Shown here: piece after piece, positions 8,232 through 17,478 of the stretch | Layout of the letters: each line of letters begins with the position of its first letter | Numbering within the stretch: the stretch's first letter is position 1 | Source: Streptomyces sp. Y2F8-2 | Lineage (GTDB): Bacteria; Actinomycetota; Actinomycetes; Streptomycetales; Streptomycetaceae | DNA length: 64,000 nucleotides | Assembly: GCF_014905555.1 (NCBI RefSeq) | Contig: NZ_BNGS01000004.1 | Coordinates: 655,696 to 719,695 of the forward strand | Reading direction: 5' to 3' | Translations under genes and position numbers: made by a program | Notes under the pieces: generated by a model | What the model saw: the letters and a program-made list of their open reading frames with translations, nothing else | Database searches by the model: none | Told to the model about the DNA's origin: nothing

Positions 8232-9318
8232 GTGGCCGAGCCTGTGCGGGTGCGTAGGTTGACCGATCAGGAGGGGCAGAAGCTGCAGCAGATCGTGCGC
8301 CGGGGCAGCACCAGTTCGGTGCGCTACCGGCGCGCGATGATGCTGCTGGCTTCGGCCGGTGGGAACCGGGTGCCGGTGATCGCGCAGCTGGTGCAGGCCG
8401 ATGAGGTCACCGTCCGCGACTCTGAACCCTCAGTGGGCGGGAGGCCGTCCCCGCCTGCTCAGCCTTGACGACGAGGACTTCGTCGTGCAGACGGCCACCA
8501 CCCGCCCGACCAAGCTCGGCCAGCCCTTCACTCGCTGGTCCATCCGCAAACTCGCCGCCTTCCTGCGGAAAGTGCACGGCCGTGTCATCCAGATCGGCCG
8601 CGAGGCGTTACGGTGCCTGCTCGCCCGCCGCGGCGTCACCTTCCAGCGGACCAAGACGTGGAAGGAGTCGCCGGACCCTGAGCGCGACGCCAAGCTGTAC
8701 CGCATCGAGGAGGTGCTGGAGCGTTTCCCGGACCGTGTCTTCGCGTTCGACGAGTTCGGGCCGCTCGGGATCCGGCCCACCGCCGGGTCGTGCTGGGCCG
8801 AGCAGGGCCGGCCCGAGCGGCATCCCGCGACGTACCACCGCACCCACGGGGTGCGCTACTTCCACGGTTGCTACTCGATCGGCGACGACACCCTCTGGGG
8901 CGTCAACCGCCGCAAGAAGGGTGCCGCGAACACCCTGGCCGCGCTGAAGTCGATCCGGGCCGCCCGCCTCGACGGCGCGCCGATCTACGTCATCCTGGAC
9001 AACCTGTCCGCCCACAAGTGCGCCGACATCCGTCGCTGGGCGAAGAAGAACAAGGTCGACCTGTGCTTCACCCCGACCTACGCGTCCTGGGCCAACCCGA
9101 TCGAGGCCCACTTCGGACCGCTGCGGCAGTTCACCGTCGCCAACTCCAACCACCGCAACCACACCGCCCAGACGCGGGCTCTCCACGCCTACCTGCGCTG
9201 GCGCAACGCCAACGCCCGCCACCCAGACATCCTCGCAGCTCAACGCCGTGAACGTGCTCGGATCCGCAGCGAAAAGGGCATCCGCTGGGGCGGCAGGCCT
9301 CCTCAAGTCGCAGCCTGA
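8232..9318 (+). pseudogene. IS630-family transposase, broken by internal deletion
   Basis: It starts at GTG 8232 after GGAGG with an HTH region (VRRLTDQEGQKLQQIVRRGS, then VIAQLVQADEVTVRD). At about 8415 roughly 12-14 codons are lost together with the frame. The catalytic part continues in another frame to 9318 with all three DDE blocks: VFAFDEFGPLG, YVILDNLSAHK and ASWANPIEAHFG. The catalytic domain looks intact, but the HTH is disconnected. Terminal repeats could not be identified by eye. Related but more decayed copies occur at 21.1-21.6 kb and 24.7-25.1 kb. Confidence 0.88.
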
Positions 9319-9350
9319 CCCAGCCCGGTGAAGCCCATGCAGGCACAGCC

Positions 9351-10151
9351 CTAGCTTCGGCTGCGTATCATCGACATCAGCAGCCCGTGGGTCTCGTCGT
9401 CGGCGGCGACCACAAGCCCACGACCGGCCTCACCAATCGGGGCACCATCGATCCCGGTGACAACGCAGCCAGCAGCCCTACACAAAGCGATGCCAGCCGC
9501 GAAATGCACGCTCCTGGGGAAGTCGCCACCATCGGTGACATACGCGGCGCGCTTGCCGGCAGCGACCCAGGCCAGCGCCAGCGTCGTGGATACGACGCGC
9601 GGCCTGAAACGTTCGACGAACTCGGGGTGAGCCAGCAGATCCACGGCCCGGAATCCGGGCGCACTCGGGAACGGCGGATCCAGGTTGACGTCCACCAACC
9701 GGGTAGCAGGCGAGGGCGTCAGTAGTGCGTCGTCGGCCCCGTCATGCCGCACCCAGGCGCTCTCCCCATCGGTGAAGAAGACCTCGCCGCTAAACGGGTC
9801 GGCCACCGCCGCCGCCCCATCGCGCAGTGCCACGTTCACGGCTACCAGCATGTTGCCAACGGCGTAGTTCAGCGTGCCGCACAGGGGATCCACCAACCAC
9901 TGGCGCACAGCGTCGACGGCGCCCTGCTGCCCGCCTTCCTCGCCGAGCACCGCGTCATCGGGCCGTGCGGCACGGATGACGCCGAGGATCGTCTTCTCGG
10001 CCTCCACATCGGCGGCGGTGGCAAAGTCCCCCGCACCCTTGTCGATGCGGTTGAGCCGCTGGCCGTACATATTGCGGACCACATCCGCGCCAGCCCGCGC
10101 CCCGGCTATCGCGACTGCAGCATCGTCTGAGCTCGCGTATGAGTTGATCAC
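9351..10151 (-). CDS. inositol-monophosphatase-family protein with altered metal site
   Basis: A 266-residue protein of the IMPase fold. It has the N-terminal DFATAADVEAEKTI block, LGEEGG (residues 69-74), the first metal motif WLVDPLCGTLNY (85-96) and a C-terminal FAAG block (217-220). The canonical sequences are WxxDPxDGTxN and WDxAAG. Here the second Asp of the first motif is Cys91 and the Asp of the second motif is His216, while Asp88 and the Glu pair remain. Mg-dependent phosphatase activity may be reduced, altered or absent. GTG start. It is convergent with the IS630 relic. Confidence 0.8.
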   Translation of the reverse strand: MINSYASSDDAAVAIAGARAGADVVRNMYGQRLNRIDKGAGDFATAADVEAEKTILGVIRAARPDDAVLGEEGGQQGAVDAVRQWLVDPLCGTLNYAVGNMLVAVNVALRDGAAAVADPFSGEVFFTDGESAWVRHDGADDALLTPSPATRLVDVNLDPPFPSAPGFRAVDLLAHPEFVERFRPRVVSTTLALAWVAAGKRAAYVTDGGDFPRSVHFAAGIALCRAAGCVVTGIDGAPIGEAGRGLVVAADDETHGLLMSMIRSRS

Positions 10152-10594
10152 ACCGTGCAGACTATCGAGGCGAAGCTACCGCCCCGGCGAACCTTCCCGG
10201 TCAGAGCAGTAGGGGCTGTGGGTGGTCAGCACGGCGCGCGATGTGGTCGCGGCGAGCCGGGCGTAGGTGTGCCCGCACCGCAGGTGGGCGAGGACGAGCA
10301 GGGCGCAGTCGTGATCGGCGTCAGCCTGCGGGATCAAGGTGATCGGCTTCGGGCGCTCGCTCGTGTGGAACCACTTTTTCGGGTTGCCGCCTCGGCCGCG
10401 CAGGCGGCCAGCAGTTCGACTGCTTCCCGGGCAGTGGGTCAGATGGCAGTTGAACTACCGGTTCACCAACGCCCTGGGAATCCGCGGCTGGTCGTACTGG
10501 CTCGACACGTTCAACATCGCTTGCGGCCCCGTCGACAGGAATGTCTTCCTGTCAGAGCCGACCGTGATCATCGATGAGTGCGCTCCGGTTGGAT
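10152..10594 (+). other. intergenic DNA with one coding-like fragment
   Basis: Forward codons 10430-10596 read WVRWQLNYRFTNALGIRGWS, then IACGPVDRNVFLSEPTVIID. This looks like the C-terminal end of a real protein whose front is lost. The family is not recognised and there is no start codon with a ribosome-binding site. The rest of the stretch shows nothing. Confidence 0.3.
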
Positions 10595-10780
10595 AGAGCA
10601 TTTCTGAAGGTCTTGGTCCAACCGCTGAAGGACTCGTTGGAGGCGATGACGACGCTGTTCTTCTCCTCGCGTTCGGTCAGGACCTGGAAGAGGAGTTCGG
10701 CGCCACGACGGTCGACTTCCATGTAGCCGAGTTCGTCGATGCAGAGCAGGTCGACGAACCGTATTGGGCAACGGTCTCGG
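10595..10780 (-). pseudogene. IS21 IstB-type ATPase fragment
   Basis: Reverse translation gives VDLLCIDELGYMEVDRRGAE, then LLFQVLTEREEKNSVVIASN and ESFSGWTKTF. This is the Walker B (LCIDELGY) and sensor region of IstB-like transposition helper ATPases. Walker A and the C-terminus are missing. The C-terminal piece of an IstB occurs separately at about 29.1 kb. Confidence 0.82.
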
Positions 10781-10821
10781 TCAGCTGCTGCCGCCGCAGC
10801 GGCAGCGTGCTGCCCGATGGC

Positions 10822-11478
10822 TTACTCGGCCTGGCCGGCTTCTGCCTGGCCCCGGACTGGCGTGGTCGCCTGCTCGGCCGCACCGGGGGCGGTGTAGAAG
10901 ACGGAGCTGCCCTGCTTGGTCCGCTGGGCCTGGTTCTTGGCGACGAGTCCTTCGAGGGTGGTACGCACGACGGTGGCCTTGATGCCTCGCTCGGGATGCG
11001 CCTGGCCGAGCGCGGTGGCGACTTCGGCCGCGGAGCGCGGTTCGCTCTGCTCGGTGAGGTGGCTGCGGACGAGTTCGACCAGCGTGGGCTGGGCCGCCTT
11101 CGCGGCTGCGGCTTTGTTGCTGGAGTTTTTGGCCGCCGGCGCCGGCTTGTTGCTGGTCGTGGCGCTCTGTGGGCCGGCTGCCTTCTTCGTGCGCGTCCGT
11201 TTGCCCGCGCCGGGCTCAGCAGCGGCCTTCTTGCGCGGAGCAGGCACCGCGGCACCGTCCGAACCGGCTGTGGGCTGAACCGGCGCCGGCGAAAGCCCAA
11301 GGACCTGCTGCACCTGCATCAGCACGGAGTGGTCATGCTGCAGCGCGGCCAGCTGCTCCTGCAGTGCAGTGATCTCCGCATTGATACGTTCCTGCTCCTT
11401 GGCGTTGCGTTCGAGGTCGCTGCTTACCTGTGCGGCGTACTGCGATGTCAGTTCAGTGCCGGAATTCGTGATCGACAT
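10822..11478 (-). CDS. coiled-coil / winged-helix protein of unknown function
   Basis: A 218-residue protein. Residues 15-60 form a Gln/Glu/Leu coiled-coil (NAKEQERINAEITALQEQL). Residues 65-130 are an Ala/Lys/Pro-rich disordered linker. Residues about 130-200 look like a winged helix (TLVELVRSHLTEQSEPRSAA, then TVVRTTLEGLVAKNQAQR and a SSVFYT wing). This layout occurs in abundant Streptomyces proteins of unknown role, presumably DNA-associated. The ATG at 11478 is chosen because GAAAGG lies at proper distance, although the frame is open further upstream. No partner gene is evident. Confidence 0.78.
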   Translation of the reverse strand: MSITNSGTELTSQYAAQVSSDLERNAKEQERINAEITALQEQLAALQHDHSVLMQVQQVLGLSPAPVQPTAGSDGAAVPAPRKKAAAEPGAGKRTRTKKAAGPQSATTSNKPAPAAKNSSNKAAAAKAAQPTLVELVRSHLTEQSEPRSAAEVATALGQAHPERGIKATVVRTTLEGLVAKNQAQRTKQGSSVFYTAPGAAEQATTPVRGQAEAGQAE

Positions 11479-11656
11479 GGGTCGACCTTTCTCTGGGTTT
11501 CTTGGCGTGCATGCAGCACCTGTGGTGCAGGCGCAGAAAGCCGCGCACCTGCGTTCGCGCGCTGGGATCCGAGCGGCAGCGCAGATGACTGCTGCGCGTG
11601 GCCAGGCATAGAGATAGTACGGATGGGTGGAGCCTGTTGCTCTTCTTGAGTGACGA

Positions 11657-12600
11657 CTATTTCTCAACCTGAGCTTCATGGTTCCAATTAATGGGGTTGC
11701 CTGGGGCATACAGCGGGATGACTTCAGGCCTGCTGGTGGGGAGTTGCCACAGGACTTCGTCGGTGTCTTGGGTGTGACGCCAGGCGGCCGGAGCGCGGCT
11801 GCTCGTCAGCCGGTCCAGCAGTTCCGCGGCCTGGTGAGGAGAGTGTTCGGACAGGCGGGCGAGGACGTCAATGTCGGTGCTGCAGTGGACCTGGGTGGAG
11901 GTGTGTAACGCGACCACGAACGCGGTCAGTGCAGGGCATGCGGTGCGGTGGGCGGCATGAGCAGCGGCGCGGGACGCAGTGCCCAGTGCGCGGCATGGTG
12001 GTGTGCGCTGCGACCTGGAACCTGATCCACGACCGCGGCATTCAGCAGCCGCACTCTGAAGTGGGCCGGCCTGAGATCCGGTATCTCGAGCCAGCCGGTG
12101 TGAGCCAGTTCCTCCCACAGTTCCCTACGGCCGCGCAACGCATGCCTCTGAGCAGATCTGCCGGCAGCCGGACGTGACCGCGGGTGTGTCGGCCCGCAGG
12201 GCGCACTGCAGGGCCAGTAGTCTGGCGGCAGATGAGGTGAACCGGGGTAGAGCGGCGGCGAGGTAGGTGAGCATCTCCCGCACCCGCACCCGCACCCACA
12301 CGCGCTGGTCGAACCCGGACTCGAGTCTGTTGCGTCGGGGAGTTGACGGTCAGCGGGAAGGACGTGGCCGGTAAAGGCCGATCAGGGTGTTTGGCACCAC
12401 GGCGGTATGACTCGTCGCCGCCGCGCAGGCCGCACACGTGTCAACCAACCGCCAGGTGCGGCGGCCGCGGTCGCGAGTGAGGGCGAGCAGTACCGGCCCC
12501 GCACATCCGCGATGACGCGGATGCCAGCAGCAGCCTTGCGCCCGGCACTGGCAGGTGCGCAGATGCCCCGGCAGTACATGGGCGGGTGTGGCAGGCAAGA
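11657..12600 (-). pseudogene. frameshifted hypothetical gene
   Basis: Coding-like segments in successive reverse frames appear to belong to one gene. The front (about 12380-12580) has a Cys/His-rich stretch (WHPRHRGCAGPVLLALTRD, then WRLVDTCAACAAATSHTAVV). The middle (about 12010-12290) reads RRELWEELAHTGWLEIPDL and FRVRLLNAAVVDQVPGR. The end (11657-11950) reads LTAFVVALHTSTQVHCSTD and LARLSEHSPHQAAELLDRL. At least two frame changes separate them. The Cys/His front suggests a zinc-binding module. The family is unknown, and the gene is unlikely to be functional. Confidence 0.5.
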
Positions 12601-12639
12601 TGCGTCAGGGCTGCGGATCGCGTAGAGCTTGCCTTGAGG

Positions 12640-12866
12640 GGAGGAGGGTGTGCGGTGCAGTGAGGGCAGTTCAGCGGTGGCACGTCGAACGCACCCACGC
12701 CCGGCAAAACGCCTTCCGCCGGCCGGCCCCCTGCTACGAACGGCGCATCACCGTCATCGCCGCCTTCTTCGATCTCGCCGACATGAGCATCACCGTGTGC
12801 AGCTTGACCCGACGGGCATGGACCACCTACCGCTGGGACGAACGCCCCAAGCGCCGACCATGACCA
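12640..12866 (+). pseudogene. IS5-family transposase C-terminal fragment
   Basis: The forward frame reads RWHVERTHARQNAFRRPAPC, then YERRITVIAAFFDLADMSIT and AWTTYRWDERPKRRP before a stop. WxVERTHAWxN...CYERR is the conserved Glu-containing block and C-terminus of an IS5-type transposase. The two upstream Asp blocks are absent. Confidence 0.78.
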
Positions 12867-12892
12867 CACCCCTATCCGCGCCGCCTCCTAGC

Positions 12893-13152
12893 TCAACCGG
12901 ACGGCCTGATCGAGGACCATACGACGAACCACTGCTCGGCGCCGTACTTCTCGAATAGCTCCACCTCGGTGAAACCCAGCTTCGCCGCGAGGCGTAACGA
13001 GCGGTCGCTGGCGGTCTGGATGCAGAGCACCACCGGCTCGCCGGGAAGCGCGCCGGCGAACCAGTCGAGGGCCGCTGCGCACGCCTCGGCGGCGTACCCG
13101 CGTCCCACGCCTCCGGAAGGCGCATGTAGCCGAGCTCGGGCTCCCCGGCCAT
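12893..13152 (-). pseudogene. GNAT acetyltransferase fragment
   Basis: Reverse translation gives GYAAEACAAALDWFAGALPG, then CIQTASDRSLRLAAKLGFTE with a terminal WFVVWSS strand. This is the acetyl-CoA binding and C-terminal part of a RimJ/RimL-type GNAT enzyme (motif with the RGYAAEA loop, and N/D-xxSxRLAxKLGF). The upstream part (GYMRLPEAW) is in a different frame and the N-terminus is missing, so the gene is inactive. Confidence 0.68.
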
Positions 13153-13173
13153 CGGCTTCGATAGTCTGCGTCA

Positions 13174-13701
13174 GTGGCTGATGCTTCGCTGAGATTCGTG
13201 ATCGACGCTGATCATGGGCAGTTCTACGTTCAAGACCTCGCCCCCTATGACGCGTGGATCGCCGAACACGCGACGGACCCGACCCTGGCACCCGCCGGCT
13301 GGACGAAGGAAGCGGTCTACGTCCATCGCATCGGCGTTGAACCGCACTCGATCTCCGTCGGCACAGCGCGGGACGACATGGTCGAGTCGTTGATCACCGT
13401 TCACCCCTCGGCGCCGACGACGGACCCGACGGCCGAGCACATCGTTGAATGCGACCTTGACGCCCCAACCGGTCAGCTCACCATGTCCAGCCCCGGTACC
13501 GACCCCGAAGATGGGCCGAGCTTGGCTGTTCCCGCTGGAATGCTACGCGTTCGGGTCTCCTACATCCCAGCCGGACCACCGCCAGTCGACACCAACGGAG
13601 GCCCCGGTGACCACTTCCTGTATCAGGTAGATCTCTGGGCATCCGACCGGGGTCGCGGACTCGTTGTCGTCAAGCAGGGGCCAGAAATCTGGGCAGGATA
13701 G
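13174..13701 (+). CDS. hypothetical protein
   Basis: A 175-residue soluble, acidic protein with a GTG start and an even, plausible composition (FVIDADHGQFYVQDLAPYD, then VYVHRIGVEPHSISVGTARD and FLYQVDLWASDRG). It appears beta-rich, with no signal peptide or recognised domain. The balanced codon use and intact frame suggest a real gene. It stands alone, facing away from the GNAT relic and followed by another broken hypothetical gene. Confidence 0.7.
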   Translation: MADASLRFVIDADHGQFYVQDLAPYDAWIAEHATDPTLAPAGWTKEAVYVHRIGVEPHSISVGTARDDMVESLITVHPSAPTTDPTAEHIVECDLDAPTGQLTMSSPGTDPEDGPSLAVPAGMLRVRVSYIPAGPPPVDTNGGPGDHFLYQVDLWASDRGRGLVVVKQGPEIWAG

Positions 13702-13750
13702 CTCCTCGTCTCAGTTTCTCCCGCATAAGGGGTGGGTTGGGGTTTCCTCC

Positions 13751-14034
13751 GTGGAGATCAACAACATGATCCCGGAGGAGGAGCCTGTCCTCGAGGTCTC
13801 GCCCACCCCGGACGGCCAGGACTGGGTGCGGATGCGCTTGTACTGCCACGCCGACGACCCCGAGCCCGGCATCGGCGACCACGGAGAACGTCACCTCGTC
13901 CAATTGTGGCGCGCCCCGAGACGCCGCCTGTCCACCCCGATATCACCGAGGCAGACCGTCAGGCGCGCGCCGACTACGGGGCGAACATGGCCATGCCTGT
14001 TGAGGACTACACCGCCACGTACACGCAGACGTAA
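13751..14034 (+). pseudogene. frameshifted small hypothetical gene
   Basis: From GTG 13751 the frame reads EINNMIPEEEPVLEVSPTPD, then DWVRMRLYCHADDPEPGIGD. After HLVQLW (about 13910) the coding signal jumps to another frame with VHPDITEADRQARADYGANM and AMPVEDYTATYTQT before a stop at 14034. A single indel near 13910-13920 explains it. The parent protein (about 95 aa) is not recognised. Confidence 0.5.
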
Positions 14035-15028
14035 GCCCCGGTCGACTCGGGGGAGGGTCGACCGGGGCGGTCAGGGAGCGGGGGCGGAGGGCGGTCGCCT
14101 CTCGGCGAGTGGCTCCGTGGGGCTTCAGCCGAACGATCGTCCCCACGGGCGATAGGTGAGGCCCGGGGACACTGTCCCCTCCGCACCCGCACCCAGTTGA
14201 ACCGCGAACCAACCTGGTTTGTTTCGCTGCCCTGCGTGAGCTGCGCCACTGCTTCCGAGACCAGTTGGCCAGGCAGGATCCTGGCGCATGCATGCGTAAA
14301 TCCGCAACGGCACTTCCCGCCGGAGCTCCCCACACCGACCACACCACCGAGTAGGCTCGAACAGGTCAGGAACACCCGACCATGCCCCCGACCGCCGTCG
14401 TCAGGTCGACCATGGACGTAGGCCTACGCGTCGGGGTCGTGGTGCAGGTCCAGGAAGATGGACCTGAGCGGGCGCGCGGAGGTTGGACCGTCACACGGCT
14501 CTGATGCCGGTGAGGTCATCCGTCGTTCAGGGCCGCCTGCCCCGCCCCACACATCTCGTCACCGCGTACCGGGGGCCGATGGGGATCAGCGACGACTCCG
14601 AGGCCAACAGGGCCACCGACAAAGCACGAAGGGCCTACGCCAGTGGTCACGGTGCTCGCCTGCAAGTTCGTCGAGACCAGGAGGAGCAGCATCGGCACAG
14701 GACCGCAGCAAGCCCGGGCTTCACCGCAACCCGTTACCTCTTGGGCAACAGCGCTGGCCGTCGTCCTGCCTTGGCGAACCCTCGGTCAGCAAGTGAACAG
14801 CAGAACGCCGGGTCGGTGCGTATCGGGGATCCGAGGTCCGCGGGTCGCGTGACCGTGCGCCTTGACTCGGGCCGCCGTCGGACGCTTTGATCATGGCGTG
14901 CCGGGCCGTCGCTGCGATACGGCAGAGGTGGGCCCAGCCGGTAGCGGACAGGGTCCAAGTCCGGCCCGAGTCGCCAGGACTGCGGCAGCATCCGAGGCGG
15001 GGTCGTACTGGCGATGGATGGAGCGGAC
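14035..15028. other. about 1 kb without a supported gene
   Basis: Frames on both strands are short or low-complexity, and no family motif could be read. The last 150 bp carry the upstream region of the GH114 lipoprotein gene. Confidence 0.4.
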
Positions 15029-15901
15029 ATGTCCGTCATGCGTGTGGCCCGTGTCGGAGCGGCCGCCGCTGTGGTGGCCCTGTTGGCGGTCGCCGGCTGC
15101 GGCACCAAGGCCGACACGGAGGGCCCCTCGGACGCGAGCCCAGGGCAGAGCCGGTCGCAGGCGTCCGCCTCGCAGAAGTCGACTTCCACCGCGGTCAGGC
15201 TCCCACCTCTGCACGCCGGGTTCGACTACCAGATCGGGGGCGCCTATCCTCCGCCGCGCGGAGTCCGCGTCGTCAGCCGAGACCGTACGGCGTCCCCCGC
15301 GCCGGGCCTCTACAACATCTGTTACGTCAACGCCTTCCAGGCCCAGCCCGGCGACGAGAAGACATGGCCCGCCGATCTGCTGCTGCGGGACAACAGCGGC
15401 GAGGTGGTCGTCGACCAGGACTGGAACGAGGCGCTGCTCGACATCGGTACGGCGGCCAAGCGCGCCCGGGTGGCGACGCGGATCAACCAGTGGATCGACG
15501 GCTGCGCCGCCAAGGGCTTCGACGCGGTCGAGCCGGACAACTACGACAGCTACACCCGCTCCGACAACCTGCTGAGCGCGCAGGACGCCACCGCCTTCAT
15601 CACCCTCCTGTCGGCCCACGCGCACGCCCGCCATCTGGCCATCGGCCAGAAGAACACCCTCGGTCTGGCCGGGCAGCGCCGGCGGACCGGCCTCGACTTC
15701 GCCGTGACGGAGGAATGCGGGCAGTACGACGAGTGCGCCGCGTACGCGAAGGCCTTCGACAACCACGTCGTCGACGTCGAGTACACGGACAGCGGCCTGC
15801 GCAAAGCCCTTGCGGGCTACGGCGACCGGATGAGCATCGTGCGCCGTGACCGGGAGGTGTCCACGCCGGGCAACCCGGGCTATGTGCGCAGGACCACCTG
15901 A
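15029..15901 (+). CDS. GH114-type endo-alpha-1,4-polygalactosaminidase lipoprotein
   Basis: A 290-residue lipoprotein. The signal peptide ends in the lipobox LAVAGC at about residue 25, followed by a Ser-rich linker. The catalytic domain (about 60-285) has family landmarks: HAGFDYQIGGAYPPPRGVRV, GLYNICYVNAFQAQP, then WIDGCAAKGFDAVEPDNYDS, a TIM-barrel strand with acidic residues. GH114 enzymes cut galactosaminogalactan-type polymers and are usually surface-anchored. The ATG at 15029 is chosen for the GGAG located 7 nt upstream; ATG 15014 is in frame. It is followed directly by a DUF4145-like relic on the same strand. Confidence 0.85.
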   Translation: MSVMRVARVGAAAAVVALLAVAGCGTKADTEGPSDASPGQSRSQASASQKSTSTAVRLPPLHAGFDYQIGGAYPPPRGVRVVSRDRTASPAPGLYNICYVNAFQAQPGDEKTWPADLLLRDNSGEVVVDQDWNEALLDIGTAAKRARVATRINQWIDGCAAKGFDAVEPDNYDSYTRSDNLLSAQDATAFITLLSAHAHARHLAIGQKNTLGLAGQRRRTGLDFAVTEECGQYDECAAYAKAFDNHVVDVEYTDSGLRKALAGYGDRMSIVRRDREVSTPGNPGYVRRTT

Positions 15902-16145
15902 TCTGTGAGCACGTACGGGTCGCCGTACACGAGGTCCGTTTCGCCGGGAACGACGCTGCCCATGGCGACCTGGTCGACGACCCGATCAGCGCTGCGGAAA
16001 CGGAGTCGATTGTTGAGCGGACGGACGAGCGGACGGACATGCTGTTCGAAGGAGTTTCATCGAGCGGGCGAAAACGGCCGCCGAGGCTGCTGCCCGGCAG
16101 GCCCGGGAATGGGCCAGCTCCACGGCGAGCGCCAACGGCGCTGGA
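15902..16145 (+). pseudogene. DUF4145-like C-terminal relic
   Basis: Right after the GH114 stop the frame reads VAVHEVRFAGNDAAHGDLVD, then DPISAAETESIVERTDERTD. LGNDAAHG...I is typical of DUF4145-type HEPN-like proteins. After a frame change the DNA reads FIERAKTAAEAAARQAREWA up to 16145. The N-terminus is lost. DUF4145 modules are frequent next to nuclease or defence genes, and here the next gene is an Mrr-like nuclease. Confidence 0.5.
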
Positions 16146-16184
16146 GTGAGCGGCGCCTGGTCTGGATCGCGTCAGGGATACTTC

Positions 16185-17045
16185 ATGGCTGTGACGAGCG
16201 AGAACACCCCGGCGGTCAGACCGCCGCAGCCTCCGGCCAGACGTCAGATCCAGTCCTGGCAGGAGGCCGAGCACAATGCCGCGGCCTGGATGCGCCACTG
16301 GGGGTACGAGGACGCCCGTGCCCAGCCCGGCGGTAGCGACGGCGGGGTCGACGTACGCTCGCGGCAGGCGCTGGGGCAGGTCAAGTACCAGGGGGCCGCG
16401 GTGGGGCGGCCCGAACTGCAGCGCCTGTTCGGGGCCCGTGGCCGGGCCATGGACAAGGACCTGCTCTTCTTCACGGGCAGCAGCTACGCCGCCACTGCGC
16501 TCGAGTACGCCGCCGAGAACGGCATCGCGTTGTTCGTCTACGGCCTGGACGGCTCGATGACCGCGGTCAACGCCCCGGCCCGCCGTATCGCCACGGCACC
16601 GTCTCCGACACCGCCCGCGACACCGGCACCGGCCTTCGCCCCCGCGCCGCCCCTCGCCCCTGCGCGGGAGAGGCGACCCGGCACGGGCCGGATCGTGCTG
16701 GGCCTCGTCCTGACCGCCGTTGCGCTGTTCACCCCCGGCGGCGAGGGCTTCGACCCCCGCCCGAACCGGCCCCTGGTGACGCTGCTGATGCTCGTCGTCC
16801 CCGCGGTCCTGGTCGTCTCGGGCCTCCGGGAGAAGTCCCGCCGCCGCTACTGGCCGACCGGCCTGGGCCTGTTCCTGCTGGACCTGCCGGTGGCCTGGCT
16901 GACCAACGCGCGGCTGTGGCGCGGAGACACCGCCGACGTCCTGGTGCCCGCGACGCTGACCGTGTTGTCCCTCACGGCCGCGACCCTGCTGATCCGCTGG
17001 AACACCCGCGGCACAGCCGCACCCTCGGGCGAGCCGGCGACCTAG
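16185..17045 (+). CDS. Mrr-like restriction endonuclease domain fused to membrane segments
   Basis: A 286-residue protein. Residues 24-110 form a PD-(D/E)xK nuclease of the Mrr type: Glu27 in QEAEHNAA, the acidic SDGGVDV (51-57) and QVKYQ (65-69) with catalytic Lys67. A Pro/Ala linker (135-160) leads to about four hydrophobic helices (165-280: IVLGLVLTAVALF, TLLMLVVPAVLVV, GLFLLDLPVAWL, LTVLSLTAATLLI). Membrane-tethered Mrr-type nucleases are thought to act on foreign or modified DNA; the target here is unknown. The ATG at 16185 has AGGGA 7 nt upstream; GTG 16146 is an alternative. A degraded copy of its 5' part lies at 26.5 kb. Confidence 0.8.
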   Translation: MAVTSENTPAVRPPQPPARRQIQSWQEAEHNAAAWMRHWGYEDARAQPGGSDGGVDVRSRQALGQVKYQGAAVGRPELQRLFGARGRAMDKDLLFFTGSSYAATALEYAAENGIALFVYGLDGSMTAVNAPARRIATAPSPTPPATPAPAFAPAPPLAPARERRPGTGRIVLGLVLTAVALFTPGGEGFDPRPNRPLVTLLMLVVPAVLVVSGLREKSRRRYWPTGLGLFLLDLPVAWLTNARLWRGDTADVLVPATLTVLSLTAATLLIRWNTRGTAAPSGEPAT

Positions 17046-17145
17046 GACCTCGTGTGGATCATGCCGCGACGCGGGAGCTGGCACGCGCATCAACGCCGGG
17101 AGGAGCAAGCCGCGCGCGGGGTGACAGGACGGCCGTAAGGACAAG

Positions 17146-17278
17146 GTGAAAACTTACGTCTTCGCCACGAAGGTCTCGCTCGACGCATCCAAACAGGTGG
17201 CGTCGATCACCCTGCCGGTGACGGCGCGACGGGCACTGACCGCCGGTTCGCCTACGCCTTCGGCCGGTAAAGGGCACC
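17146..17278 (+). pseudogene. C-terminal remnant, probably of a glycoside hydrolase
   Basis: The forward frame reads TYVFATKVSLDASKQVASIT and LPV. After a one-base shift it reads DGATGTDRRFAYAFGR before a stop. The YxxATxVxLDxxKxVxSxTLP pattern is the last beta-strands of many secreted actinomycete glycoside hydrolases. Everything upstream is missing, and the frame assignment to a specific family is not possible. Confidence 0.4.
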
Positions 17279-17289
17279 GCAGGCACTCA

Positions 17290-17337
17290 CCCCGGCGGGT
17301 CGTTCCCGGGCGCGAGCCCGGGAACGACCCGCCGGGG
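17290..17337. terminator. strong bidirectional hairpin terminator
   Basis: A perfect 21-bp inverted repeat (17290-17310 with 17317-17337) with a 6-nt CGCGAG loop and no T-tract, the usual look of Streptomyces terminators. It lies between the rightward nuclease/relic genes and the leftward L,D-transpeptidase gene and could serve both. Confidence 0.8.
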
Positions 17338-17478
17338 TGGTGAGACCCGGCCTCCTCGCCCCTGTGCGGGCGTCCCGGCGGATGAGGCGAGTGGCGTGAG
17401 AGAGCCCGGTCGACGCCGAGCGCGGTGCCGCTGTTGTCACGGGGTCTCGCAGGGGCCAGGACGGAGAGTGGCGGAGTG

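Noticed and set aside
15600..17144. 514-codon reverse frame opposite the Mrr-like gene
   Set aside because: Antisense shadow of GH114 and nuclease genes, highly biased composition.
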